Shown piece after piece: positions 1 through 7,052 of a stretch of 20,698 bases of DNA. The stretch spans positions 1-20,698 of the IMG/VR virus record IMGVR_UViG_3300033149_004623; one strand, given 5' to 3'. The notes beneath the pieces are model-generated. The model was not told the DNA's origin, ran no database searches, and saw only the letters and a list, made by a program, of their open reading frames with translations. Position 1 is the stretch's first letter. Every line of letters begins with the position of its first letter. Source of the DNA: a virus. Made by a program: the position numbers and the translations under genes.

Positions 1-285
1 AGACCAGAAGATTTACAAAAAGTATATGATGCTATGGATTTAAAAACCCCATATCATTATAGAACTCCGAATCTGTATGTAGTAGGAGAGAAAGAGCCAG
101 ATAAGCCTGTTACTTGGGCTGACATTGATGCTATGACAGAAACACAGATGAAAGGTTTGATTTATGCCTTGAAACAGACAGGGGCTTTGCCACAGGACTT
201 TCCAGACTATCCAAATATAAAATATAATAGTGACGGAAGTTGGAATCCTAACTGGTTAGATATAGCAAAATCGAACTCCAAATAA
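1..285 (+). CDS. 3' part of an unidentified phage protein (5' end outside the window)
   Basis: The reading frame is open from the first base and ends at a TAA at 283-285, so this is the C-terminal 94 codons of a longer gene. The ATG at 34 is most likely an internal methionine, because the frame continues upstream and no Shine-Dalgarno site precedes it. The visible segment is soluble-looking, with clustered Trp, Pro, Asp and Asn and a WNPNWLD stretch near the end. I do not recognise a family. It lies 24 bases upstream of the lysin gene on the same strand, which fits the end of a virion structural (tail or baseplate) gene, but that is inference from position only. Confidence 0.7.
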   Translation, partial: RPEDLQKVYDAMDLKTPYHYRTPNLYVVGEKEPDKPVTWADIDAMTETQMKGLIYALKQTGALPQDFPDYPNIKYNSDGSWNPNWLDIAKSNSK

Positions 286-309
286 TAATTAAAATGAAAG
301 GAGGTTAGA

Positions 310-1632
310 ATGATAACAGAGAAAACAAACGTGATAGGGCATTTTAAAGGTACTGTAGATGATTTACTTCGACCTTTTGTATTAATTAATTCTGAACATA
401 TTGATAGAGCAAGAAGGTTAGCCTTTATTTATCTTAAATATGATAGAAAATTTGCAATTAGGGCAGATATATCATTTGCTCAAATGTGTCATGAAACAGG
501 CTATTTAACTTTTACTGGAACTGTTAAACCTGATTGGAATAATTTTGCAGGTATAGGAATTACAGGACCGACTGCTGTACAGAAGTTTAAAACAGAAACT
601 TTAGGAGTTTTAGCACATGTTGTTCATTTATGCTGGTATTATTACCCAAATCATGTTAATTCTTTATGTAATTTAAAGTATGACCCTAGACATTTTGGAA
701 CTGTTTATAGACCACATCCTAAATATACAGGGGATACTACTTTAGAATTTCTAAATGGTAAATGGGCTGTACCTGGCAAAACATATGCTCAATCTATAGC
801 TAAAATAGCAAGAATTATAAATAATGAAGAAAATGAGATTGTTATTCAACCTAAACCTAAAATAGATATTTTATTAAAAAGAGGCGATAGAGGGGATGAA
901 GTTAAAAAACTTCAACAGTATCTAAGCTCTATAGGATATTATTTAGTAGCTGATGGTATTTTTGGACCAAAAACTGAAGCTAAAGTAAAAGCTTATCAAA
1001 GAGATAATGGCTTAAAAGAGACAGGATATATAACTCCAGAGCTAAAAGAAAAAATGAATGATTTCAAAGTTAAACAAGATTTTTTTGATATTATAGTACA
1101 AATGGGGCATGTAGGTATTTATAAGGGTATGACAGGTACTCCAGGAGAACGGGAATGGACTAAAAAATTAGGAGATGCTATGCAACCTTTATTAGCTAAA
1201 ACAGGACTTAAATATCGAATTATGGGAGGTTTAGATTGGCTACCTAAAGTTCCAAATATGTGTAAAATTTTCTTTTCACTTCATGCAGATGGTTCTACTA
1301 ATCCAAATGCTAGAGGTTTTAGTTGTGGATTTAAACCTGGAACTAATCAAAGATTTAAAGATACTTTAGCAGTTAGTTATAAAGAATTTAGTGGTTTTCC
1401 ACGTAATTCAGATAACTACACTAGTGGTTTAAGATTATACTATATGTGGACTACTAAAGATGATTATCCAAGAAGTAGATATAAAGTACAAAGGGTGAAA
1501 GCAAATTATTATTGCCTACTTGAACATGGATTCTTTACTAATCCTATTGAAAGGGCTTGGCTAGAGAATAATGTACCTGAAATTGCAAAACATCATGTAA
1601 AAGTAATAAATAATTTTTTGAAAAATGTTTAA
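310..1632 (+). CDS. Three-domain phage lysin: glucosaminidase, peptidoglycan-binding, amidase
   Basis: This is a peptidoglycan hydrolase predicted to cut host cell wall at lysis. Residues about 1-170 resemble the glucosaminidase (lysozyme-like) family, with the signature around ADISFAQMCHETGYL (E62 the likely catalytic acid) and NNFAGIG. Residues about 188-248 match the peptidoglycan_binding_1 repeat (RGDRGDEVKKLQQYL, DGIFGPKT). Residues about 258-440 look like amidase_3, a zinc N-acetylmuramoyl-L-alanine amidase: H267 in GHVG, E280 or E282, H325 in SLHADG, and E405 in LLEHGFFTNP. There is no signal peptide, so export would depend on a holin. A strong AAAGGAGG site lies 7 nt before the ATG. 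Having both a glycosidase and an amidase on one chain is a known but less common lysin layout. The alternative is a virion-associated wall hydrolase, but the adjacent membrane proteins favour endolysin. Confidence 0.9.
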   Translation: MITEKTNVIGHFKGTVDDLLRPFVLINSEHIDRARRLAFIYLKYDRKFAIRADISFAQMCHETGYLTFTGTVKPDWNNFAGIGITGPTAVQKFKTETLGVLAHVVHLCWYYYPNHVNSLCNLKYDPRHFGTVYRPHPKYTGDTTLEFLNGKWAVPGKTYAQSIAKIARIINNEENEIVIQPKPKIDILLKRGDRGDEVKKLQQYLSSIGYYLVADGIFGPKTEAKVKAYQRDNGLKETGYITPELKEKMNDFKVKQDFFDIIVQMGHVGIYKGMTGTPGEREWTKKLGDAMQPLLAKTGLKYRIMGGLDWLPKVPNMCKIFFSLHADGSTNPNARGFSCGFKPGTNQRFKDTLAVSYKEFSGFPRNSDNYTSGLRLYYMWTTKDDYPRSRYKVQRVKANYYCLLEHGFFTNPIERAWLENNVPEIAKHHVKVINNFLKNV

Positions 1633-1807
1633 GAAAAAGAAATATAATAAAATACAATATAATCTTGATAAGTTAGATTCTATTATAACAGTAGCTATTA
1701 TTGGAGAAAAAGATACTATCTATGTAAAAAAAGATGTAGCTAAACTTGCTAAACAAATGCTAAAAATTCGTGGAATGTATGGCAAAATAAAAATAAAAAC
1801 TTATTAA
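1625..1807 (+). CDS. Small basic protein of unknown function in the lysis cassette
   Basis: This is a 60-residue Lys-rich protein with one moderately hydrophobic patch (residues about 18-26, SIITVAIIG), too short for a clear membrane span. It overlaps the lysin stop by 8 nt in another frame and is followed after 12 nt by the holin-like gene, so it is probably co-transcribed and translationally coupled. No clear Shine-Dalgarno site precedes the ATG, which lowers confidence in the start. I do not recognise a family. Its position suggests a possible lysis-timing role, but nothing in the sequence demonstrates that. Confidence 0.6.
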   Translation: MFKKKKYNKIQYNLDKLDSIITVAIIGEKDTIYVKKDVAKLAKQMLKIRGMYGKIKIKTY

Positions 1808-1819
1808 AAGGAGTTAACA

Positions 1820-2125
1820 ATGATTGAAGATTTTTTTACACTACAAGTTTTGAATACTTATGCAGGAGCAACTGCTGCTGTAATAGTAGTTGTTGAAGCA
1901 ATAAAAAAAATAATTGGAATATTTGTCAGAAAAACAGTAGATAATCGTATATGGATAAGTTTAGCTCTTGTAGTATCTTTTGTAGTAAGTTTTGGTATTA
2001 CTATACTTAATGAAAATGCAGAAATAATTAATTATATTATAGCATTTCTTAATTCTTTCGCTATTTTTGGTAGTGCTACTGCTGGTTTTAGAGTAGCAAA
2101 AGAAAAAGTATCTAATAAATTATAG
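1820..2125 (+). CDS. Small multi-span membrane protein, holin candidate
   Basis: This 101-residue protein has two clear hydrophobic segments (about 15-36 and 45-64) and a third probable one (about 68-90), separated by short basic and acidic loops, and a charged tail (RVAKEKVSNK). Size, topology and position directly after a lysin fit a phage holin, which would permeabilise the inner membrane and release the lysin. A GGAG site (AAAAGGAGTTAACA) lies immediately upstream. Holins are too diverse to assign by motif, so the call rests on topology and neighbourhood. The next gene is an equally plausible holin, and the pair could act as holin and antiholin. Confidence 0.65.
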   Translation: MIEDFFTLQVLNTYAGATAAVIVVVEAIKKIIGIFVRKTVDNRIWISLALVVSFVVSFGITILNENAEIINYIIAFLNSFAIFGSATAGFRVAKEKVSNKL

Positions 2126-2138
2126 GAGGTGAATTATA

Positions 2139-2351
2139 ATGAATACCATAAAATCTTTTTTTAAGAATGAAGAACCTCTAGGCTTACCCAAAGGTTCAGT
2201 AAGAGCATTAATTGCGATAGCTATAACTGTTTCTGTTGTTGTGGCTATGTTTTTAGGAATAGAAGTTCCTGGAGAAGTATTTGGTTTTACTGCTTCTATT
2301 ATTGGTTTTTACTTTGGGGCACGAGCAGCAGAAGAAATTACTCCTAAATAA
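2139..2351 (+). CDS. Small two-span membrane protein, possible second holin or antiholin
   Basis: This 70-residue protein carries a charged N-terminus, the segment GLPKGSVRALIAIAI, and two hydrophobic spans (about 22-40 and 47-62) followed by a short polar tail. The LPKGSVRALIA stretch is of a type I have seen in small phage and bacterial membrane proteins, but I cannot name a function. A very strong site (TAGGAGGTGAATTATA) precedes the ATG. It is the last gene of the plus-strand unit, 8 nt before the shared terminator hairpin. Role in lysis is inferred from adjacency to the lysin and the other membrane protein. Confidence 0.65.
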   Translation: MNTIKSFFKNEEPLGLPKGSVRALIAIAITVSVVVAMFLGIEVPGEVFGFTASIIGFYFGARAAEEITPK

Positions 2352-2359
2352 TAAAAAAA

Positions 2360-2385
2360 AAAAGCCCCTATTTTAAGGGGCTTTT
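2360..2385. terminator. Bidirectional intrinsic terminator between convergent units
   Basis: There is a perfect 10-bp inverted repeat, AAAAGCCCCT at 2360-2369 and AGGGGCTTTT at 2376-2385, with a 6-nt loop. An A run on the left (U run for minus-strand transcripts) and a T-rich right flank let it work for both strands. It ends the plus-strand lysis unit and the minus-strand replication unit. The last three codons of the polymerase gene (K-A-P) lie in the right arm and its TAA is in the loop. Confidence 0.9.
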
Positions 2386-4757
2386 GTTATTATTTCTTTT
2401 TTAGTAATATCAATTTCAAATAGGTTTCCCCATGATTTTCCCATTTTTATTTCTACTGGAAATGGAACTTCTGCTTGGATAGTTTCACGAGGAACATTTT
2501 CCATTGTATTTTTTATAATATCAATTATTTGCCAAAAAGTATCTTTATCGTTTGGTGCTTCAATAATAATAGAATCATGAACTAAATTTACAATAGAGCA
2601 GTCAAGGTTTTTTAAGCGTTTTTCAAGTAGCATAGCTGAAACAAAAGTCAAATCACTTGCAACACTTTGTATTTCAAAATTTCTTGATTCATTGAGTAAA
2701 TGTTTATCATTTATTTTTATCCCCCATCTTCTTTTTCTGCCAAAAGGTGTTGTAAATACTTCACCATTTAGAAAACGCTTTTCACAATTATCCAACCATT
2801 GTTTAGCTTGAGGCATAGTTGCAAACCATTCTCGTAATAATATTCTAGCTTCTCTTATAGACATATTAAATTCTTCAGCAATAGAAGTTTCTCCTCTTCC
2901 ATAAGTTGCACCAAAGTTTAATCCTTTAACTTTTACTCTTTGTTCTTTTGTAAAATTATCTCCAAAAATCTTACGTGACATTTCATCATGAGGGTCTCTT
3001 CCTTCTTTAAAGAGTTTTATTAAGAATTCATCTTTACTGACATGAGCTAAAACTCTTAATTCTGCTCCTTTATAATCAGCTTCTATAAGTATTTTTCCTG
3101 GAGGAGCACTAAATATGTTTTTAACACCACTATCACGTTTAATATTTTGCAGGTTTGGTTTTTTAGAAGATAACCTACCTGTAACAGCAGTTTGTAAAGA
3201 AAAATCACTTCTTAATCTATTATCTGGTCCTAATCTTTTTAAAACTCCATTTACATATGTAGATAATATTTTCTGCTTTTTCTTTAATTTTATATATGTA
3301 GGAATAAATGGATGTGCATAATCTACATTTTTTAAAACATTTTCATCAATACACTTCTTTGTTTTTGTTTTTACTGTTGGTCTAATACCAATTACATCAT
3401 ACAAAATCCATCTCATTTGATATGTGCTTTGAAGATTAAGCTCTTCTGAAGCAGATTTAGCTCCTGTTTGTTTAATATAAAGGTCTTTGTTCCAAAAATG
3501 TCCTATTTGCTTTAATATTTCTTGTTTTAGAGCCTTTATTTCTTTTTCCAATTTCTTTTTATACTTCATAACATAAGGAACATCAACAAAAAATCCATTT
3601 TGAGTAACTCTCCGTAAAAAATTAATACCAGTAATAAGTATATGATGATATAACCAATCTAAATCAGGGTCGGCTTTTACTTTAGGTAAAAATATATTGT
3701 AAAGTTGTCTTGTATAGTCACAATCAAATGCTAAATATCTATACAATTTATCTCTAGGGCAATTCTGATAACCTTTATCCTGTTTTTTATATTTTTTAAC
3801 TTCTTTTTCATAATCTTCTGCACCTAAATAACGTATTGCTAAAGCTTTTAAATCATGTCCTCCTTCACTTTCATCTAAACAATAGTGAAGAAGCATTGTA
3901 TCATGGTCAATGTTAGCATTGCCTAATTCTTTTATTCTTAAAAATAATGTATCGAATTGCCCTCGCTGCCAAGTGAATTTTAAATGACTATCAAATAATG
4001 GTTTTATGTATTTTAGGTATTTATCTGGAAATATAATTACTTTACTCTTGTCATAAGCAAAACCAATACAAAGTATTGGACTTTTAAAAGGGTCTAGCCC
4101 TCCAGTTTCTATATCTGAAGCTATAATACCTTGTCTAGTTAAGAGAAATTTAACTGCTTTTTTAGCCATTTCTTCTGAATCTACTACTAAATAATTAGTT
4201 GGTTCAGGTTTCTTTATAGTATTATTATTAAAGATTTCATTAGCATATTCAAAACCATCTTTAAATGCTCTAATGTTTTTCATATTACGAAGTATTGCAG
4301 CAGGATGAAAAATTGGAATTAACCAAATACCATCTTTGAATTTTAAAGCTTTACTATGCATTGTTGATATTTTTAATGAAAAATCATCAGTTAGTGCATG
4401 GAGGGCTACATTACCTAAAGCTATAATCATTTTAGGTTTAACTTGCTCTATTTCATAGAATAACCTATCTCTACAATTTATTATTGCTTCTTTACTAATT
4501 ACATTTGATTTGCTTTTATTAGGCATACATAAAAGAGCATTAGTAATAAAAGGATTAGATGGTAATCCTGCTTGTACTAATGCTTGTTTTAAAAGTTGTC
4601 CACTTTTACCTACAAATGGTACTTTTTTTATTAATTCAGTTTTACCAGGACCTTCCCCTACTATCATTAAATTATTTTTCTCTATTGGTGTAGGAGGTAT
4701 TTGTGGACAGTTTTTATATATGCAATTATCACATTTAAGATAATTCAACTGGTTCAT
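2373..4757 (-). CDS. Uracil-DNA glycosylase fused to family A DNA polymerase
   Basis: This is the replicative-type polymerase of the phage with an added uracil-recognition module. Numbering below is from the upstream TTG at 4766 (797 residues). Residues about 8-180 resemble a family 4/5 uracil-DNA glycosylase: GEGPGKTE and PFVGKSGQLL, HPAAILR, and four cysteines placed as Fe-S ligands (C12, C15, C80, C98). Residues about 193-365 are a DnaQ-like 3'-5' exonuclease (D218 and E220 in SDIETGG, D272 in QFD, Y344 and D348 in YLAFD). Residues about 380-785 are Pol A: motif A DYKGAELRVLAH (D564), motif B with R610, K614, F618 and Y622, and motif C VHDS (D731). Motif C has Ser where bacterial Pol I has Glu. 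The ATG at 4757 sits directly behind GAAGAAG and is preferred to the TTG at 4766, which lacks a Shine-Dalgarno. The gene overlaps the HTH gene upstream. It is the last gene of the minus-strand array. Confidence 0.93.
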   Translation of the reverse strand: MNQLNYLKCDNCIYKNCPQIPPTPIEKNNLMIVGEGPGKTELIKKVPFVGKSGQLLKQALVQAGLPSNPFITNALLCMPNKSKSNVISKEAIINCRDRLFYEIEQVKPKMIIALGNVALHALTDDFSLKISTMHSKALKFKDGIWLIPIFHPAAILRNMKNIRAFKDGFEYANEIFNNNTIKKPEPTNYLVVDSEEMAKKAVKFLLTRQGIIASDIETGGLDPFKSPILCIGFAYDKSKVIIFPDKYLKYIKPLFDSHLKFTWQRGQFDTLFLRIKELGNANIDHDTMLLHYCLDESEGGHDLKALAIRYLGAEDYEKEVKKYKKQDKGYQNCPRDKLYRYLAFDCDYTRQLYNIFLPKVKADPDLDWLYHHILITGINFLRRVTQNGFFVDVPYVMKYKKKLEKEIKALKQEILKQIGHFWNKDLYIKQTGAKSASEELNLQSTYQMRWILYDVIGIRPTVKTKTKKCIDENVLKNVDYAHPFIPTYIKLKKKQKILSTYVNGVLKRLGPDNRLRSDFSLQTAVTGRLSSKKPNLQNIKRDSGVKNIFSAPPGKILIEADYKGAELRVLAHVSKDEFLIKLFKEGRDPHDEMSRKIFGDNFTKEQRVKVKGLNFGATYGRGETSIAEEFNMSIREARILLREWFATMPQAKQWLDNCEKRFLNGEVFTTPFGRKRRWGIKINDKHLLNESRNFEIQSVASDLTFVSAMLLEKRLKNLDCSIVNLVHDSIIIEAPNDKDTFWQIIDIIKNTMENVPRETIQAEVPFPVEIKMGKSWGNLFEIDITKKEIITKAP

Positions 4758-4962
4758 CTTCTTCAATAGAAACTAAATTTACAGTTTCACTAAGGTTACC
4801 TTCATTTTTAAATCTTTTTAACTCATTTCTGCTAATTCGCCATTGAGAACCATATTTAGCTGCCACTAAATATCCTTTTTTAACTAAGCTTAGTACGGTT
4901 TGATAAGATAAATCTAAAATTTTAGCTACATCATTTAAAGAATAAAATTCTTTATTTTCCAT
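4735..4962 (-). CDS. Excisionase-family helix-turn-helix DNA-binding protein
   Basis: This 75-residue protein has residues about 6-51 matching the MerR/excisionase-type winged helix (HTH_17): FYSLNDVAKILDLSYQTV, then KKGYLVAAKYGSQWRISR and a following helix. The tail is acidic (SIEEDEPVEL). Such proteins bind DNA as recombination directionality factors or small regulators. No integrase is visible here, so a regulator of the phage operon or a replication accessory is at least as likely as an excisionase. Its Shine-Dalgarno (AAAAGGAGGG) lies inside the end of the preceding gene, which it overlaps by 11 nt. Its 3' end overlaps the polymerase start, so the three genes are translationally linked. 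Confidence 0.8.
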   Translation of the reverse strand: MENKEFYSLNDVAKILDLSYQTVLSLVKKGYLVAAKYGSQWRISRNELKRFKNEGNLSETVNLVSIEEDEPVELS

Positions 4963-5302
4963 TTTTCCCTCCTTTTTTAACTAATTTAGTTTCAGTTATC
5001 CATTCATAATCGTCAGCATTAGTTAATTTTCTTAATTTTCTAAGTATTGATTTATTATTTATATATTCGTTTTTGAATATTTGAAATATTTCATCATTAG
5101 TAGTTGTATACCTATTAGATTCTAACATCCAATCTTTAGTCATGTATATATCCATTCCAAATAAGTCAGCATATAATAGAGCAAATACTTTACAATAATC
5201 AGATACTATGTTTTCTAATCTTTTTACTCTTTTTTCTAAGTCAATAATATGTTGTACATCAATAGCTCCATACTTATTAATTATATAAGTTCCTTTACTC
5301 AT
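4952..5302 (-). CDS. Unknown 116-residue protein with a short coiled coil
   Basis: I do not recognise this protein. Residues about 17-35 (IIDLEKRVKRLENIV) form a likely amphipathic coiled coil, followed by a mixed polar region with many aromatic residues and a Lys/Gly-rich tail. The start is well supported by AAAGGAGGTTAAAA before the ATG. The gene lies between the DUF669-like gene (after a 79-nt gap holding a hairpin) and the HTH gene, inside the replication operon. A role in replication or its control is inferred from position only. Confidence 0.7.
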   Translation of the reverse strand: MSKGTYIINKYGAIDVQHIIDLEKRVKRLENIVSDYCKVFALLYADLFGMDIYMTKDWMLESNRYTTTNDEIFQIFKNEYINNKSILRKLRKLTNADDYEWITETKLVKKGGKNGK

Positions 5303-5319
5303 TTTTAACCTCCTTTTTT

Positions 5320-5356
5320 AGGGGAAGGTTGAAAGGCTAAAAATCTACCTTCCCCT
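5320..5356 (-). promoter_or_regulatory. Inverted repeat just upstream of a ribosome-binding site
   Basis: A perfect 10-bp inverted repeat, AGGGGAAGGT (5320-5329) and ACCTTCCCCT (5347-5356), with a 17-nt loop fills most of the 79-nt gap between the DUF669-like gene and the 116-residue gene. On the minus-strand transcript it ends about 5 nt before the AAAGGAGG site of the downstream gene. No U-run follows on either strand, so a classical terminator is unlikely. It could stabilise mRNA, direct processing, or bind a protein. Confidence 0.6.
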
Positions 5357-5381
5357 TTCCAGTGCCACCTTGCCTACAAAA

Positions 5382-5960
5382 TTATTTATTTGCTAAGAAA
5401 TCTGCACCACTTGAAGGTGCTATATCTCTTACTGAATTACCATTAGCCCAAGAACCATCATTACGCTTAAATCTTTGAGATTTTAAGTGTAATTTACAGG
5501 TTGCACCAATAGCTAAACCTGAATCAGCAAATTCTTGTAAATGAAAGTTAGCTCTATTGACTTTTTCAGATAGACCAGTTCGTGATATAAATTGCTTTAA
5601 TCTTGTTAAACCAAAAGCTGTACTTGGTACAATATTCCAAAGAATAGTTCTGTTTTGGAATTCTATTGGCTCTAAAACTCTAAATCTCAAAGCTAACATA
5701 ACTTTTCCGTTTCTAGAATAAGTTTTTTCAGCAGTTTCAACCTCACATTCATACCAACCTTCAGGTAAAGGTTCAATTTCAGGAAGTTCATCGCTAGCTT
5801 CTTCTAAATTAAATACTTCATCATTTGCTGGCTGATTAAACTGTTTAGCTTGTTGATTTTGTTTAGGTTGTACTTGCTCTGGCGTATTTTGTGCCCCACC
5901 TCCTGGCTTTTTATAAAATTTTTCTGATACTTCTTCTGGATTGTAAATTGGTTCTCCCAT
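5382..5960 (-). CDS. DUF669-like phage single-strand DNA-binding or recombination accessory protein
   Basis: This 192-residue protein has a Gln/Asn/Pro-rich, probably disordered N-terminus (1-60). The folded domain at about 63-185 matches the DUF669 pattern: LPEGWYECEVETAEKTYSRNG, then LRFRVLEP, a central NRTILWNIVPS stretch, and a closing segment rich in Lys, Arg and aromatic residues. Family members occur beside phage RecA-like ATPases and polymerases and are generally thought to bind single-stranded DNA, though biochemical evidence is thin. The gene follows the ATPase gene by 18 nt and has a good GAAAGGAG site before its ATG. The disordered N-terminus is longer than I would expect. The DUF669 assignment is by pattern, not by search. 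Confidence 0.78.
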   Translation of the reverse strand: MGEPIYNPEEVSEKFYKKPGGGAQNTPEQVQPKQNQQAKQFNQPANDEVFNLEEASDELPEIEPLPEGWYECEVETAEKTYSRNGKVMLALRFRVLEPIEFQNRTILWNIVPSTAFGLTRLKQFISRTGLSEKVNRANFHLQEFADSGLAIGATCKLHLKSQRFKRNDGSWANGNSVRDIAPSSGADFLANK

Positions 5961-5978
5961 TTTATTTTCTCCTTTCTT

Positions 5979-7052
5979 TTAAACGCTTTGTACTTCTTTT
6001 TGTGTTATACTTTTATTTAAAACTTCCAAATCAAAAATATCTTGCATAGTAGGGTCTATAATTCCTACACCTTTAAAATTTGAAAACCTATTCTTCGCTT
6101 GGTAAGTTTTAGTAGGATGGAAATACATAACTCTTTTAACTTCCTTATTTTGTCCTATTTCCATAGTATAATAACCCACATGGTCTACAAAACCTTGAAT
6201 TTCATTACCAAGTTTGCCTGGCATTGCTGGTCGATAATAGATATGCTTATAATCATCTTGAACTTCGGTTATTGAACATACAAATATAACATGCATTGGT
6301 AAATCTCTAAATTTACGTACTAACAACCTTATCATTTCATGATTCTTGCCCCATTCTGTCCATTCTGGACTAGTAGGAACTGCATCAATTCTATAACTTT
6401 CAATACTTACTCCTAATAATTGGTACATACAATATTTTTGTATTTCAGTTAAAGAGTCAAGCATTACTGTATTATAAATAGTAGGCTCTTTAATTTCTTC
6501 AACACTTTTACCTCTATAATATGCTTCAGATTTTTTAAGCATGTCTATATCGTTATTATCTCTAAAATAACAATGTGCTTGTAAATACTCATAAGCTTTA
6601 GAGAGTTGTCTGTAACTATTTATAGTTATTACATCTATATCTCCACGTTCTGCCAGTACTTTATCACCACCTTCTGCATCAATATTTATAACTTTTCTCA
6701 TATCAGGAACGTCTTGAGCAGTACCTGCAAAAGTTGTTTTACCTACACCAAAATCACCATATACAAGCATTTTGATATATCTTTTCTTTTCTCTTGCTCC
6801 CATTAATTTGAATGGTGGTTCTGCTGCACTTATTTCTGGTTCAGCAGATGCTATTTCTTCTTTTTTTTCATTTTTCACCTCCTTTTTTTCTTTTTCGCTG
6901 TTTTTCATCTCTTCCTTCTTTTCTTCTGTTTTAGTATCCGCAACAGCTTCAATTTCAACCCCTTCTATTTTAGGATTTTCTTCAGGAACAATTTCATCTA
7001 TTTCTGAAGTAATTGATTCTGCTCCTGTGGATACTTTATTTTTGCTCTCCAT
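5979..7052 (-). CDS. RecA-like P-loop ATPase of phage replication/recombination (AAA_24 type)
   Basis: This 357-residue protein begins with about 80 residues of very Glu/Lys-rich, presumably disordered sequence. A P-loop NTPase domain follows: Walker A YGDFGVGKTTFAG (K105, T106), an acidic INIDAEGG strand, Walker B TVMLDSLTE (D199), and a strand VIFVCS with a sensor-like position near 255-260. This pattern is that of phage AAA_24/RecA-fold proteins found beside DUF669, PD-(D/E)XK and Pol A genes, thought to act in recombination-dependent replication or strand annealing. The start is supported by GAGGAGG 7 nt before the ATG, although it overlaps the nuclease gene by 55 nt. The charged leader contains a perfect internal Shine-Dalgarno sequence. 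Confidence 0.87.
   Translation of the reverse strand: MESKNKVSTGAESITSEIDEIVPEENPKIEGVEIEAVADTKTEEKKEEMKNSEKEKKEVKNEKKEEIASAEPEISAAEPPFKLMGAREKKRYIKMLVYGDFGVGKTTFAGTAQDVPDMRKVINIDAEGGDKVLAERGDIDVITINSYRQLSKAYEYLQAHCYFRDNNDIDMLKKSEAYYRGKSVEEIKEPTIYNTVMLDSLTEIQKYCMYQLLGVSIESYRIDAVPTSPEWTEWGKNHEMIRLLVRKFRDLPMHVIFVCSITEVQDDYKHIYYRPAMPGKLGNEIQGFVDHVGYYTMEIGQNKEVKRVMYFHPTKTYQAKNRFSNFKGVGIIDPTMQDIFDLEVLNKSITQKEVQSV
6876..6885 (-). other. Perfect Shine-Dalgarno sequence inside the ATPase coding region
   Basis: The minus strand reads AAAGGAGGTG followed 4 nt later by an out-of-frame ATG (6869-6871) opening a six-residue ORF (Met and five Lys) that stops at 6851. It lies in the Glu/Lys-rich leader of the ATPase. 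It may simply reflect GAG-GTG codons in an A-rich tract, but it is a strong enough anti-SD match to pause or divert ribosomes. Confidence 0.4.

Noticed and set aside
34-285. Complete 83-residue gene starting at the ATG at 34
   Set aside because: The frame is open back to base 1 and the ATG has no ribosome-binding site, so it is treated as the end of a longer gene.
3115-3321. Plus-strand frame inside the polymerase gene
   Set aside because: Opposite a gene with full family motifs; no start signal and no recognisable product.
4735-4962. Excisionase proper, with a nearby attachment site
   Set aside because: No integrase gene and no attachment-site repeat pair was seen; the HTH fold alone does not show excision.
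5320-5356. Intrinsic terminator
   Set aside because: Neither strand has a U run after the stem, and transcription must continue to the downstream HTH and polymerase genes.
6882-6888. A AAA AAG heptamer in the ATPase leader as a programmed frameshift site
   Set aside because: The -1 frame reaches a stop after a few codons and would only give a short disordered fragment, so a function is unlikely; kept only as part of the pause idea.
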